Assembly (NCBI GenBank): GCA_025354565.1 | Contig: JANXMQ010000029.1 | Coordinates: forward strand, 26,058-90,057 | DNA from: Akkermansiaceae bacterium | GTDB taxonomy: Bacteria; Verrucomicrobiota; Verrucomicrobiia; Verrucomicrobiales; Akkermansiaceae | Length of the DNA: 64,000 nt | Direction: 5' to 3' | Shown here: one piece after another, positions 47,172 to 56,477 of the stretch | Layout: each line of letters opens with the position of its first letter | Numbering within the stretch: position 1 is the first letter of the stretch | The notes under the pieces: model-generated | The model's input: only the letters and a program-made list of their open reading frames with translations | Databases searched by the model: none | Told to the model about the DNA's origin: nothing | Program-made: the position numbers and the translations under genes

Positions 47172-47954
47172 TCAATGCCGCTTTCTGCGGCGCATGCAAA
47201 GCAGCAGCGCGGCGGCGGCTCCGACGAGCGTCGTCGAGCCAGGTTCCGGCACCGTCACGCCACTGGAGACGGAGTTGATGAAATAGGGATCGCTCGCGGT
47301 ATTCATGGTCTGTCCGGCACCGTTCATTTCGCTCGCGGCGAGATAAACATCAGAAATCGGCGTGCTTGCGGAGAGTCCCTTGTAGGCGAGCAGTCCGCCC
47401 ACGTCGAAAGCCCACTGATCCTCTTTGCCCGCCAAGCCAGCATAATTCATATACATCATGACTTCCGTGGGGCTGGCCGCAACGAACGCACCGCTGCCGG
47501 TCTTGATGATCGCCGTGGCGGATACCTTGTTAGCGAGGAAATCCGTGCTGGTGCTTTTGAGGTCGAAGTCACCCAGAGTGATGCTCACGCTGTTAGCGAA
47601 TACCAGATGGTCGTAGCGGACGTCCAGACCAGTTGACTGGGTGCCCGATGTCGCCTGATACAAGCCTATCCCGAATTCAGTGTTAGTGACCTTGCCCTTG
47701 GAGTCGGTGGACGAATACGCGACGCCGATTCCCGGTGCGTATTCGAAGTTCTGGTTCACATGGGCTCCCGTCGTCGTCCCGGTAGGACTTGTTGCGTCTG
47801 GTGTCATGTTTTGAATTCCGAAGATGTCATAGTTATCACCGACTGGGGAGTAAGGGTTTCCTAAGTTGAGCAACTGGGCCTTAGCTTCTGGCAACGAGCA
47901 AAGTGTGAGCAGCGCAGTGAGAGCTACAAAACGAGCAATAAGCAGTGTCTTCAC
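47172..47954 (-). CDS. PEP-CTERM sorting-domain protein
   Basis: A 260-residue exported protein with an N-terminal signal peptide (ending PEAKAQ) and a C-terminal PEP-CTERM tail: VPEPGS, a hydrophobic helix (AAAALLLCM) and RRRKRH. Such proteins are processed by exosortase and tied to the cell surface or exopolysaccharide. The body is Thr/Ser-rich with no recognised domain. Confidence 0.87.
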   Translation of the reverse strand: MKTLLIARFVALTALLTLCSLPEAKAQLLNLGNPYSPVGDNYDIFGIQNMTPDATSPTGTTTGAHVNQNFEYAPGIGVAYSSTDSKGKVTNTEFGIGLYQATSGTQSTGLDVRYDHLVFANSVSITLGDFDLKSTSTDFLANKVSATAIIKTGSGAFVAASPTEVMMYMNYAGLAGKEDQWAFDVGGLLAYKGLSASTPISDVYLAASEMNGAGQTMNTASDPYFINSVSSGVTVPEPGSTTLVGAAAALLLCMRRRKRH

Positions 47955-48237
47955 AAACGTGGGGGGGTGGGGTGGGGGAGATGTGATCCGGGGGAGATCC
48001 GCACACTCAGCAGGTGCGGGGTGGATGACTCATGCAGAATGGCACGAAAACGGCCATTGTGGTATTACGTGTTAACGTATATTCAAGACAGAGGAAAACG
48101 ACGCTTGCTCCGCACCTTCCCGTGACCCTCTAAACTAGGGAAAGCAACTTCGCACTCCGGAGGAGCGCAAAATATCGCCTCCGCCCCGCTTCTGGCCCAT
48201 CGGACTCATCCCCGAAACATTCCCGCCCGGCCGTACA
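47955..48237. other. Intergenic region upstream of PEP-CTERM gene
   Basis: A G-rich tract (GTGGGGGGGTGGGGTGGGGGAG, split; 47960-47982) lies just upstream of the PEP-CTERM start, followed by AT-rich DNA with TTAACGTATA. No gene recognised. Confidence 0.4.
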
Positions 48238-48447
48238 CCTTCCATGCTCACCCGTACGACTTCCAAGCTTATCCGTACGACTTCCAAGCTTATCCGTACG
48301 TCTTCCAAGCTCATCCGTAAGCCTTCCAAGCTCATCCGTACGCCTTCCAAGCTCATCCGTACGCCTTCCATGCTCATCCGTAAGCCTTCCAAGCGCACCC
48401 GTACGCCTTCCAGGTTCGCCCCTGCGTCATTCAGGCCCGCCCTGAAA
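48238..48447. repeat. 21-bp tandem repeat array, ten units
   Basis: Ten head-to-tail 21-bp units of the form CCTTCCAAGCTCATCCGTACG with scattered changes. Because 21 is divisible by three, both strands stay open: plus gives TPSKLIR heptads and minus gives VRMSLEG heptads. Whether either is translated is unknown; neither has a clear ribosome site. Confidence 0.85.
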
Positions 48448-48522
48448 TCCCCCTAACCCACAGAAAATCAACATGCCCTGCCAAACGCCGACTAGATCCT
48501 ACCGAAAGAAGAAGCTAAAGCA

Positions 48523-48954
48523 TCAAATGGCATAACGGCGAAGATCCTTCTTCTTTTGGATCATGAATGCACGGTTCAAAAACGTATAAACTGCGGTTCC
48601 TGCGTAATTATCGAGGTTTTCATATCGCTGTGCAGCTAACTCACGTAAGAGTCGATGAGACTCATCACCGAGTTTGCCGATTTTCTTCAGAAGCACGAAT
48701 TCATTGAAATCATCCAACGCCGCAATGCGGTTTTTTTCGATTTTGACGATTTTGACGCCACCGTGAGGATGAAGGCATTGTTGCAGGAAAGAGAAGACCC
48801 AGAGATCTGAAAACGACTTTGGGCTGACTCCAGTAATCATCTGAAGTTCCCTGAACAGTTTCAAAATTTCCTCATTATCAATTTCCGATATCTTTGTTTC
48901 GAGTATTTTCATAGATGGCTTGATTTGTTGAAGCTCTTCAAGCGATCCGCTCAT
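48523..48954 (-). CDS. Unknown protein translationally coupled to the MmeI-like enzyme
   Basis: A 143-residue protein starting MSGSLEELQQIKPSMKIL. Its ATG overlaps the stop of the upstream methylase gene (ATGA), the classic arrangement for coupled partners. It is mostly helical with a basic C-terminus (MIQKKKDLRRYAI). A+T content is clearly higher than in the flanking chromosome, suggesting transfer together. No family recognised. It may be a specificity, assembly or immunity partner. Confidence 0.75.
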   Translation of the reverse strand: MSGSLEELQQIKPSMKILETKISEIDNEEILKLFRELQMITGVSPKSFSDLWVFSFLQQCLHPHGGVKIVKIEKNRIAALDDFNEFVLLKKIGKLGDESHRLLRELAAQRYENLDNYAGTAVYTFLNRAFMIQKKKDLRRYAI

Positions 48955-51900
48955 CTCGTGAACGTCTCCCCGTTTTGCTGTGCCCGGCCCAGGGTGAAGA
49001 GGCTTTCGAGGATTTCCTGAAGGTCGGCGGGCTTGGCGCGGGAGAATTGTTTGGCCATCTCTGCGGCGGTGATGGGATGGCCAGCGGCGTGGAGGGCTTG
49101 TTCGGTGACGCGGATGCGCTCGGCGAGGGGCTTGGGCCACGGGATTTTGGCTTTGGAGGCAGCCTTTTTCTTCACCTTCTTTTTGGCTTTGGGGGATTTG
49201 GCGGTGCCGGTGAGATTGAGCTTGGTTTGCTTGTCGGGCTTAAGGAAACGGGTTTGATAGTCTGGGCGCAGCCAGTGGATGATCCCTTGTTTTTCCTCAG
49301 CAGCGCGTTGGGCGTTGAGCGCGACAAGGCGGGTGAGGATCTCAGCATCCAGCTCGCGCTCCCAGGCGGCGATGGCAGCGGTGATGCCCTCTGGGCCTGC
49401 ATCAAGCTGGGCGATCATGCCGGTTTTGAAATCATACATACTGCCTTGGTGCGCTTCCTGCCGGAGTTCCCAGAGGTGGGAGTAACCGTAGGCGGCGAAA
49501 ACGGTGGCATCCAGATCGTCATGGAGCTGCTTGAGGATGGAGACGAGACCTTTGACGTGGGTGGTCTTATCCTTGTCGGTTAGCGGCTGATTGGCGCGCA
49601 GTTTTTCGAGGACGTTGTAAATGCCCGTGAGGGTGAGGCCGTGTTCCGCTTGGACTCGCTTGCGGTGGGCATCGAGTTCTTCGGCGATAGCGCGGATGCG
49701 GTCTTTGGTGGCTTCGTCGCAGAGGGGGAAGGGGAAGGGGTCGAAGCAGCGGGTTTTGTTATAGCGTGGTGTTACTCCGCCTAGATCGCCACCTGATGCG
49801 AGGGCAAACGGCACGTGTAATCTGCTGCTTAAAATTCCCAAATACAATGCATCGTCCAGCCCAATGGCTATCAATCCGTGCTCTGGTTTTGTTCCAGCGT
49901 TGAAATAAGTGAATACTCTATGCTTTGCTGTCTCAACGGTGACGATAAAGCGGGTTAAGCCGCTGATTGCTCCTCGCACATATTCGTTACTCCGCCGGAA
50001 TAGCCACCATTGTCTCTGCAGTTTGGGATCACGATTTTGCTGACGCTCTGGGTAAACAGTAGTTAGTAAATGTTGATAAATCTCAGGCATTTCGTCCCGG
50101 AGGCGTTCCTCACTCCATCCGTTCGTGTCTATAACAAATGCGTCGCGTGATTTATTCATCACATCCTCGCCATTACGCAACGGGAATATCAGCTGGCTAG
50201 AATGAGGATTCTGTTTCAAGAACACTTGACTTGATTCTTTGTTCAAAACAAATCCCCGCCCTCCGAGAATCAGCCCAGTACTGGCAAGCATGTCGTTGGC
50301 TTTAAGCGAAATCATCGACGAGACATCCGCGCCTACTGTGAGATCTGCAGAGATACGACCTGATTTCGCGGGGTGAAATATGACATCTGAAGATCCATCC
50401 TCATTTTCCACCTCCTCACTTATCTCAAAAACTTCACCCACATGACTACCGCTAATTCCTGATGTCATCGCAATGCGTACTGCTGCTCCTTCGGCTGTAT
50501 CAACCCAAGGATGATCGGAAATCGCAAAGGTGAGAGAAAGCGGCGGTGAAGCACTGAGTTGATTTTGAACCACGCGCCGGGCGAAGGTTTGTCGCAGGCT
50601 GTTGGTAGTAATAAAACCGAACCGTTTCACATGTCCCGTCCGAGTCAGTTCGGCGGCTTTGTGCCACCAGTAGAGGACGAAATCGGCCGATTCGGGGACG
50701 GCGGGATAAGTTTTGCGTAGTGTCTCTGCATAGCCATCGCCAAGATCATCTCTAAGGCGAACTTTGCCGATGAATGGAGGGTTGCCTACGATGAAGTCAG
50801 CCACGGGCCATTTTGCAGGGCGAGGATTTTCATAGTTCACTAGTGTAATGCGATGGATTTCATCAGGCACATTGAGCCCAGTGACGAAATCCACCTTCAT
50901 GCTGCGGCGGTCCCACTGTGTGATGATTTCCCCATTTTCATCTCGCGCTGGTTGCGGTTCGCCATCGTATTCTAACACGGCATCGCGGCATTCGATGTTT
51001 TTGAAGCTTTTCAAGACGGGTTCATCGGGCATGGCGTTGCCACGGGTGCGGAAGTGCCATTGGAGATAACCGATCCAGAGGACCAGCTCGGCGATGCTGG
51101 CGGCGCGGGGATTGAGCTCGATGCCGAGGAATTGGTGGGGATCGACAGTGTGATCGGAGAGGCCGAGGCGTTGATGATCGCCGAGGGCGGCGGAGAAGTC
51201 GATGACCTCGCCTTCGAGGCGTTTCATGTGTTCGAGAGCGACGTAGAGGAAGTTCCCGCTGCCGCAGGCGGGATCGAGCACGGTGGTGGCGCAAAGCTGG
51301 TCGTGGAAGCGGTTGATTTCGGCCTGGGCGGCTTTGAGATTATCCTTGTTGGCAAAGGTGACGGCGGCGGCGCGGACGTTTTCCCATTCCTCACGCAGGG
51401 GCTGGATGACGGTGGGCAGGACGAGCCGCTCGACGTAGGCGCGCGGGGTGAAGTGGGCACCGAGGGCGTGGCGCTCGGTGGGATTGAGGGCGCGTTCGAG
51501 CAGGGTGCCGAAGATGGCGGGTTCGACGTTTTTCCACTGCTTGCTGGCGGCTTGCTTGAGGAGGCCGAGCTGGAGGCCGCTGATGGGGAGGACGGTCTGA
51601 TCGGCGAAGAGGCCACCATTGAAGCGGAGGAGTTTCTGGCGGAGGACGACGGAGATGTCGCCCTTGGTGCCGGTGTTCATTTCCCGGAACAGGGTGCCAA
51701 CGAGGGCGACAAAGCCGGTGCCGTCGGGTGGAATGGATTTCAGCAGATCGGTGAAGGAGTTTTCCGGGAGCAGGCCCACGTCCTCGGCGAACATGCAGAA
51801 GAGGCAACGGGTGAGAAACTGGGCGACGGCCTCGGGTGCGTGCTTTTCGTGTTCGAGGGATTTCGCGAGTTCGGCGAGGTAGCCAGCGATTTCGCGGGTG

Positions 51901-52532
51901 ACCTCGGCGGAGATTTTCGCGGGATCGAGCGCGGCGGGATCGGTCCAGATGAGGCGGAGGCGCTCGCGGATTTGTTCGTCGGCCAGATCCTTGAGCGGGA
52001 TGCGGAAGGTGCGGGGATCGGGGAAGGGGAGGTAGGCTTTGCCGTTCTGGGTAAAATCGGCGTAAATCTCGAAGCTGTGGCCCACATCGCAAACGATGAT
52101 GAAGGGCGGGTTCGGCTCCTCGGTGGGAAGCGAGCGGACGTAGCGCTCGGCCTGGCCTTTTGCGCGGATCATGGCGTCATCCCAAGCGCCGCTGCCACGG
52201 ATAGGGCCAGATTTCTTCTTCGCATCCACGACGCCAGCCTTGATGGCGGTGAGTTCGAGATCGGTCTGTTCTTCCTTGGGCGCGACGAACTGCTTGGACT
52301 CCCAGACGAAGCGGCCCCGGTGATAGAGATCGAGGAAATTGGAAGTGGTGGAGCCGGGAACCTTGATGGGGAAATTGAAGCTGTAGCCCTCGGCATGGGT
52401 GTTGGTGGGTTGCTGGACGCCGAGAACGCCAGTGAGGCCGATGATGAAGCTGTGGGAATTCGCCATCTCGCTAGCCTCCGCCTTGGACCAGTGATCGATG
52501 AAGGCTTGCGCGGCTTGGTTTTCCTGACTCAT
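48951..52532 (-). CDS. MmeI-like restriction enzyme/DNA adenine methyltransferase
   Basis: A 1193-residue class I SAM-dependent methylase of the type IIL/MmeI, PglX and DrmMI broad group. An N-terminal region has a PD-(D/E)xK-like FVWESKQ (about residue 74). Motif I is DPACGSGNFLY (about 418) and motif IV NPPFIGK (about 583), gamma-class N6-adenine type. A putative target-recognition section follows (about 650-920), and the C-terminus is a helical/winged domain after a lysine-rich linker. It probably both methylates and cuts (or only modifies) a specific site. No other BREX or DISARM genes are adjacent. Confidence 0.87.
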   Translation of the reverse strand: MSQENQAAQAFIDHWSKAEASEMANSHSFIIGLTGVLGVQQPTNTHAEGYSFNFPIKVPGSTTSNFLDLYHRGRFVWESKQFVAPKEEQTDLELTAIKAGVVDAKKKSGPIRGSGAWDDAMIRAKGQAERYVRSLPTEEPNPPFIIVCDVGHSFEIYADFTQNGKAYLPFPDPRTFRIPLKDLADEQIRERLRLIWTDPAALDPAKISAEVTREIAGYLAELAKSLEHEKHAPEAVAQFLTRCLFCMFAEDVGLLPENSFTDLLKSIPPDGTGFVALVGTLFREMNTGTKGDISVVLRQKLLRFNGGLFADQTVLPISGLQLGLLKQAASKQWKNVEPAIFGTLLERALNPTERHALGAHFTPRAYVERLVLPTVIQPLREEWENVRAAAVTFANKDNLKAAQAEINRFHDQLCATTVLDPACGSGNFLYVALEHMKRLEGEVIDFSAALGDHQRLGLSDHTVDPHQFLGIELNPRAASIAELVLWIGYLQWHFRTRGNAMPDEPVLKSFKNIECRDAVLEYDGEPQPARDENGEIITQWDRRSMKVDFVTGLNVPDEIHRITLVNYENPRPAKWPVADFIVGNPPFIGKVRLRDDLGDGYAETLRKTYPAVPESADFVLYWWHKAAELTRTGHVKRFGFITTNSLRQTFARRVVQNQLSASPPLSLTFAISDHPWVDTAEGAAVRIAMTSGISGSHVGEVFEISEEVENEDGSSDVIFHPAKSGRISADLTVGADVSSMISLKANDMLASTGLILGGRGFVLNKESSQVFLKQNPHSSQLIFPLRNGEDVMNKSRDAFVIDTNGWSEERLRDEMPEIYQHLLTTVYPERQQNRDPKLQRQWWLFRRSNEYVRGAISGLTRFIVTVETAKHRVFTYFNAGTKPEHGLIAIGLDDALYLGILSSRLHVPFALASGGDLGGVTPRYNKTRCFDPFPFPLCDEATKDRIRAIAEELDAHRKRVQAEHGLTLTGIYNVLEKLRANQPLTDKDKTTHVKGLVSILKQLHDDLDATVFAAYGYSHLWELRQEAHQGSMYDFKTGMIAQLDAGPEGITAAIAAWERELDAEILTRLVALNAQRAAEEKQGIIHWLRPDYQTRFLKPDKQTKLNLTGTAKSPKAKKKVKKKAASKAKIPWPKPLAERIRVTEQALHAAGHPITAAEMAKQFSRAKPADLQEILESLFTLGRAQQNGETFTR

Positions 52533-52599
52533 CCGGGGCGAGCATAGCGGTTAGCGCGGGGGCGTCAACGGGAGGGTTGCGGTGTGTAGCAACAGGGGC

Positions 52600-52608
52600 T
52601 TATTCACA
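52600..52608 (+). promoter_or_regulatory. Possible DnaA box upstream of dnaB
   Basis: TTATTCACA differs from the consensus TTATCCACA at one position and lies 128 bp upstream of dnaB, next to AT-rich repeats. Confidence 0.35.
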
Positions 52609-52624
52609 AGTTATGCAGACGCGA

Positions 52625-52686
52625 AAGTTTTTTAAGTCCATGCAAGTTTTTTAAAAAACACAGAACTGGTGTTAGAGTTTTTTTAA
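52625..52686 (+). repeat. AT-rich direct repeats in the dnaB leader
   Basis: AAGTTTTTTAA occurs at 52625-52635 and 52644-52654; a related AGTTTTTTTAAAA lies at 52676-52688. A promoter UP-element or unwinding-prone stretch is possible. Confidence 0.45.
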
Positions 52687-52735
52687 AAAGGTGGATTGCG
52701 AAATTTTCCCTGCTCGTCACCCTCCCGTTCCACCC

Positions 52736-54178
52736 ATGGCCGCCGACAACAAAGCCCCGATCCCTTTCCGCAAAACCGCAGAACTCCAACAGGGCGCGAC
52801 GACGGTGGATGATGTCACCCGCGCACTTCCTCATGCTCTGGGGCCGGAGAAAAGCTTGCTGTCCTCGATGTTGCAGGACCCGCAGGAATACATCGGCGTG
52901 GCGATTGAGGAAAAGCTGACGCCGGAACATTTCTATCTGCCCTCGCACTCCACGCTGTTCGAGTTTCTGATCCAGCTTTTCGAATCGGGTGCGGCCATTG
53001 AATTGGTTTCGTTAGTCCAGCGACTGCTCGACCGCGGGCTTCTTGACCGGGTGGGCGGGCCTTCCTCGCTAACGGATATATACACCTATGCGCCAAGTCC
53101 GGGGCATTTCCGAAGCCACCTTCAGCATGTCAAAGACAAGTTCGTGCTGCGCTCGATCATCCAGAATTCTAACGAAGCCATCGCCCAAGCCTACGACGCG
53201 CCGGATGAAGTCGCGGTGCTGCTAGATACCGTGGAGGCGAAGATGTTAGCCATCCGCGAGGGTTCGGAAAAAAACACCTCGCCGACCATCAAGCAGTCGG
53301 TGCATGAGGTCATCGAGCAATTCCAAGCACTGCTGGCGGGCGAGCGCGGGGTGCAGGGCATCTCCACCGGTTTCGAGGAACTCGACCGCAAGTGTGGTGG
53401 CTTGAAACCGGGGGAAATGTTCGTCGTCGCCGCCCGTCCTGCCATGGGGAAAACCTCATTCATGATGAACATGGTCGAGCACATTTGTATCGACCAGGGC
53501 AAGGCGTCGATGGTGTTTTCCTGCGAAATGAGTGCCTTCCAACTGGTGCAACGGCTGGTTTTCGCCCGCAGTAAATTCGCCATGAGCCAGCTTTCCCGGG
53601 GCTACTCGCCTGTGAAAGGTGACTTCCAACGGATCCAACGGGCGGCTTTGGAATGCTCGAACGCGAAGCTGTACATCGACGACACGCCGGGCATTTCCAT
53701 CAACGAACTGCGTGCGAAGGCCCGGCGGAAAAAGCGCGATGCCGACATCCAGTTCATCGCCATCGACTATCTCCAACTGATGAAATCCCGGACCAAGCAG
53801 GCGGAAAATTCGCGCGAGCGGGAGATCGCAGAAATTTCCGCCGGCATCAAGGGCTTGGCGAAAGAGCTGGGCATCCCGATCTGCATCCTAGCCCAACTCA
53901 ACCGGGGACCGGAAGGGCGGACGGGCAAAAACATCGGCGTGCCCCGCATGTCGGATCTCCGGGAATCCGGGTCCATCGAGCAAGATGCCGACTTGGTGGG
54001 GCTGCTCTATCGGACCGCCTATTATGCGGAGGATGATGATGCGAAAGCGGAGGCGGAGGGCAAGGCCGAGCTGGTTCTGGCGAAAAACCGCAACGGCGAA
54101 ACCGGCAGCATCCCGCTCACCTTCGTCGCGGATCTGATGCGCTTCGAGACCGGCCCGCCTGCGAAGGAGCAAGAGTAG
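52736..54178 (+). CDS. dnaB: Replicative DNA helicase
   Basis: A 480-residue hexameric fork helicase. The N-terminal DnaG-binding domain spans about residues 30-140. The RecA-like domain carries Walker A in ARPAMGKTSFM, Walker B in FIAIDYLQLM, then QLNRGPEGR and a SDLRESGSIEQDAD segment. No intein. The ATG at 52736 follows an AT-rich leader with a possible DnaA box. Confidence 0.97.
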   Translation: MAADNKAPIPFRKTAELQQGATTVDDVTRALPHALGPEKSLLSSMLQDPQEYIGVAIEEKLTPEHFYLPSHSTLFEFLIQLFESGAAIELVSLVQRLLDRGLLDRVGGPSSLTDIYTYAPSPGHFRSHLQHVKDKFVLRSIIQNSNEAIAQAYDAPDEVAVLLDTVEAKMLAIREGSEKNTSPTIKQSVHEVIEQFQALLAGERGVQGISTGFEELDRKCGGLKPGEMFVVAARPAMGKTSFMMNMVEHICIDQGKASMVFSCEMSAFQLVQRLVFARSKFAMSQLSRGYSPVKGDFQRIQRAALECSNAKLYIDDTPGISINELRAKARRKKRDADIQFIAIDYLQLMKSRTKQAENSREREIAEISAGIKGLAKELGIPICILAQLNRGPEGRTGKNIGVPRMSDLRESGSIEQDADLVGLLYRTAYYAEDDDAKAEAEGKAELVLAKNRNGETGSIPLTFVADLMRFETGPPAKEQE

Positions 54179-54204
54179 TGGCCAGTGAAGGCCGGATCAA
54201 TCGC

Positions 54205-54333
54205 TCAATGCGGCACGAGACGGGCACCGACGGGGACCAACGGACCTGCCACGCTATTGGTGAAGGTTAGGCCTTTGAGATAGCAGATGGCCGTGTGGCG
54301 TGTGGTCGGATTGACGAACACATAGTCCAGACG
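54205..54333 (-). pseudogene. FG-GAP/VCBS-repeat protein remnant
   Basis: Minus-strand frame reading DYVFVNPTTRHTAICYLKG then TFTNSVAGPLVPVGARLV, which resembles one FG-GAP-type repeat (DYVLYNASTRQTAIWYLNN-like) before a TGA at 54205. The upstream part is lost. One repeat only, so a gene fragment. Confidence 0.5.
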
Positions 54334-54497
54334 GCACGGGAGTTAGAGACACTTGGGGGATACATAGGCGTGATTAATTCACGGCGAAGTATAGGACTCC
54401 GGCCCCTTGAGCAAGCCTTTTTCCCGGCCACCGCGATTCGCTAACTCCTCGCCAGAGTCTGGAAACAGAAGTCCCATAAGCCTGGAAAAGAAAATCG

Positions 54498-54633
54498 GAC
54501 CACAGATCACACGGATAAACACGGATAATGAATCAGTTGGAATATTTTACGTATTCACCCAAAGGATGAGTTCGGCGTCTTTCGTAACTCTTTACTTATC
54601 CGTGTCTTCTGTGCAATCCGTGGTTCCCATCTT
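54498..54633. repeat. Inverted pair of CACGGATAA-type repeats
   Basis: 54498-54530 (ACCACAGATCACACGGATAA and on) and 54599-54633 are approximate reverse complements, built from CACGGAT units, about 70 nt apart. Confidence 0.6.
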
Positions 54634-54876
54634 CCTTTGTAGGATAAGCCCGGGAAGACTTGTGGAACCGCGGTTTGCGTTTCTGCTTCTGCTACTTAAA
54701 CCGTCTGGTTTTTCTGCCCATTTCCCACCCCACCGCAGATGCGGACGAGTTATGGAGAGTGGATGGGGAAGATTATTTCTGAATTCAACCACTGCGACAG
54801 AAGCAAGGAGTTTTACAAAGAGAAGAAAGAAGGAGAATAACAGGCAGGCAAACCAAGCAGCGCCATCTGACCAACA

Positions 54877-56280
54877 CTAAGTGTGATGCAGCAAGATGGA
54901 GTTGGCGGCGAAGTGGTCGGAGAGGATGTCTGAGACGATGACGATGGGGGTGCCGGGGCGGACGAGGTCTGCTTTTCGCAAGAGTTCGCTGAGGCGTTGG
55001 ATGGTTTCCTCGATGTTGGAGGCGAAGGCGAGCTTGAAGGCGCGGACGCCACGGGTGAGGGAGAGCTTGCGGCAGACGGCCTCGGTGGGGGTGAAGGCGT
55101 AAAACCCAGCGGTGCGGGGCCGGAGCATGGCGACGTGATTGGCCAACACGCCGCGCCGGGTGAGGACGACGAGGCGGGCATCCGGTAAGGAATCGGCAAG
55201 GGTGACGGCGGCGCGGGCGGTTTTCTGGCGCTCGTCACGGAGCAGGGCGTTTTGGCCGAAGCCGTGGCCGCCGGAGCGCTCGATGCGGGAGGAGATCCGG
55301 ACGAGGGCATCGACACAGCGCTCGGGGTAGCGGCCCACCGAAGTTTCCCCGGAGAGCATGAGGCAGTCGGCCTCCTCGTAAGCGGCGTTCATCACGTCCG
55401 TCACCTCGGCGCGGGTGGGGGTGGGATTGGTAATCATGGACTCCAGTAACTGGGTGGCGACGATGACGCGGGTGCCGAGTTCGTGACAGCGCTTGACGAT
55501 GCGGCGCTGAAGGATGGGCAATTCCTCGAACTCGACTTCCGTGCCGAGGTCGCCGCGGGCGATCATGATGACATCCGCAGCGTTGATGATGGCGTCGATA
55601 TTGCGGATGGCCTCCTGGTCCTCGACCTTGGCGATGATTTGGGCCTCGCCCTCGAGGGCTTCCATCGCCGCCCGCAACTCGCGGACGTGGGCGGAATCCC
55701 GGACGAATGAGCCGGCAATGTAGTCCGCGCCGCACTCCACGGCGAGGGCGAGGTCCTTGTGGTCCTTTTCCGTGAGGGCGGGGAGATTCAGGCGAACGCC
55801 GGGGAGATTGATATGGCGGCGGGAACCCATGGTGCCGGGGGTTTTCACCGAGCAGAGGATGCGGTCGGTCTGCACGACGTCGATGTGCATGAGCATGGCA
55901 CCATTGTCCACAACGAGGGTATTCCCGACGGTGACATCGCCCATCAGGCCGTCGTAATTGACGGTGGTGGAAAGCGGCACGGTGGCTGCCGCGCTAGCCT
56001 TGCGGAACTCGACGGTATCGCCTTCTAGCAGGGTGTAGGGTTTTTCCAAATCCCCGGTGCGGATCGAGGGGCCGGTGAGGTCGAAGAGGACGGCGATGTA
56101 GGCCCCACGGGCGTTTGCCTGGCGGCGGACGCGTTGGGTCATCTCGGCAGCCCACTCGTGTTTGGCATGGCTCATGTTGAGGCGGAAGACGTTGGTGCCG
56201 GCGTCGATGAGTTTGCCGATCATTTCCTCGGATTCGGTGGCGGGGCCTAGGGTGATGATGATCTTTGATTTGCGTGACAT
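54877..56280 (-). CDS. pyk: Pyruvate kinase
   Basis: A 467-residue glycolytic enzyme making ATP and pyruvate from PEP. TLGPATESEEMI at the N-terminus, AKVEDQEAIRNIDAI, MIARGDLGTEVEFEEL (signature) and MLSGETSVGRYPERCV are clear. The usual C-terminal domain is shorter but present. The ATG at 56280 fits (MSRKSKIIITLGPA). Upstream in-frame extension to 56466 is unlikely. Confidence 0.96.
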   Translation of the reverse strand: MSRKSKIIITLGPATESEEMIGKLIDAGTNVFRLNMSHAKHEWAAEMTQRVRRQANARGAYIAVLFDLTGPSIRTGDLEKPYTLLEGDTVEFRKASAAATVPLSTTVNYDGLMGDVTVGNTLVVDNGAMLMHIDVVQTDRILCSVKTPGTMGSRRHINLPGVRLNLPALTEKDHKDLALAVECGADYIAGSFVRDSAHVRELRAAMEALEGEAQIIAKVEDQEAIRNIDAIINAADVIMIARGDLGTEVEFEELPILQRRIVKRCHELGTRVIVATQLLESMITNPTPTRAEVTDVMNAAYEEADCLMLSGETSVGRYPERCVDALVRISSRIERSGGHGFGQNALLRDERQKTARAAVTLADSLPDARLVVLTRRGVLANHVAMLRPRTAGFYAFTPTEAVCRKLSLTRGVRAFKLAFASNIEETIQRLSELLRKADLVRPGTPIVIVSDILSDHFAANSILLHHT

Positions 56281-56477
56281 GGGGAAATGGGGTGAGTGCG
56301 GCTTAGGAAAAGCATGGGCCGTGCCGGGTCGCGGAGACAAGCCAAAGCGGCGGCAGAGGAAAGGGGCGGCAGAGGAAAGGGGTGGAGAGATGGGGGCGTC
56401 CGGTGCAAGTTTCCTGCCCAGCATTTGACAGATCGGTTTTGATTTCCTAACCTTCAGCTTTCGCAAGAGGTAACATT

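Larger units (their letters stand above)
54179..54876. other. Gene-poor 700-bp region with decayed sequences
   Basis: Contains an FG-GAP-like remnant (54205-54333), an inverted repeat pair (54498-54530 and 54599-54633), and otherwise no recognised gene. An open frame at 54407-54880 runs through the repeats and lacks protein-like features. Confidence 0.6.

Noticed and set aside
48238..48447. CRISPR array
   Set aside because: Units are contiguous 21-bp repeats without spacers and no cas genes lie nearby.
51054..52547. A 497-codon open frame on the plus strand opposite the methylase
   Set aside because: Acidic, Gly-rich shadow of a G+C-rich gene in the complementary frame; the minus strand has clear methylase motifs.
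54407..54880. 157-codon ORF after dnaB
   Set aside because: Runs through the CACGGAT repeats, has no ribosome site and no protein-like features.
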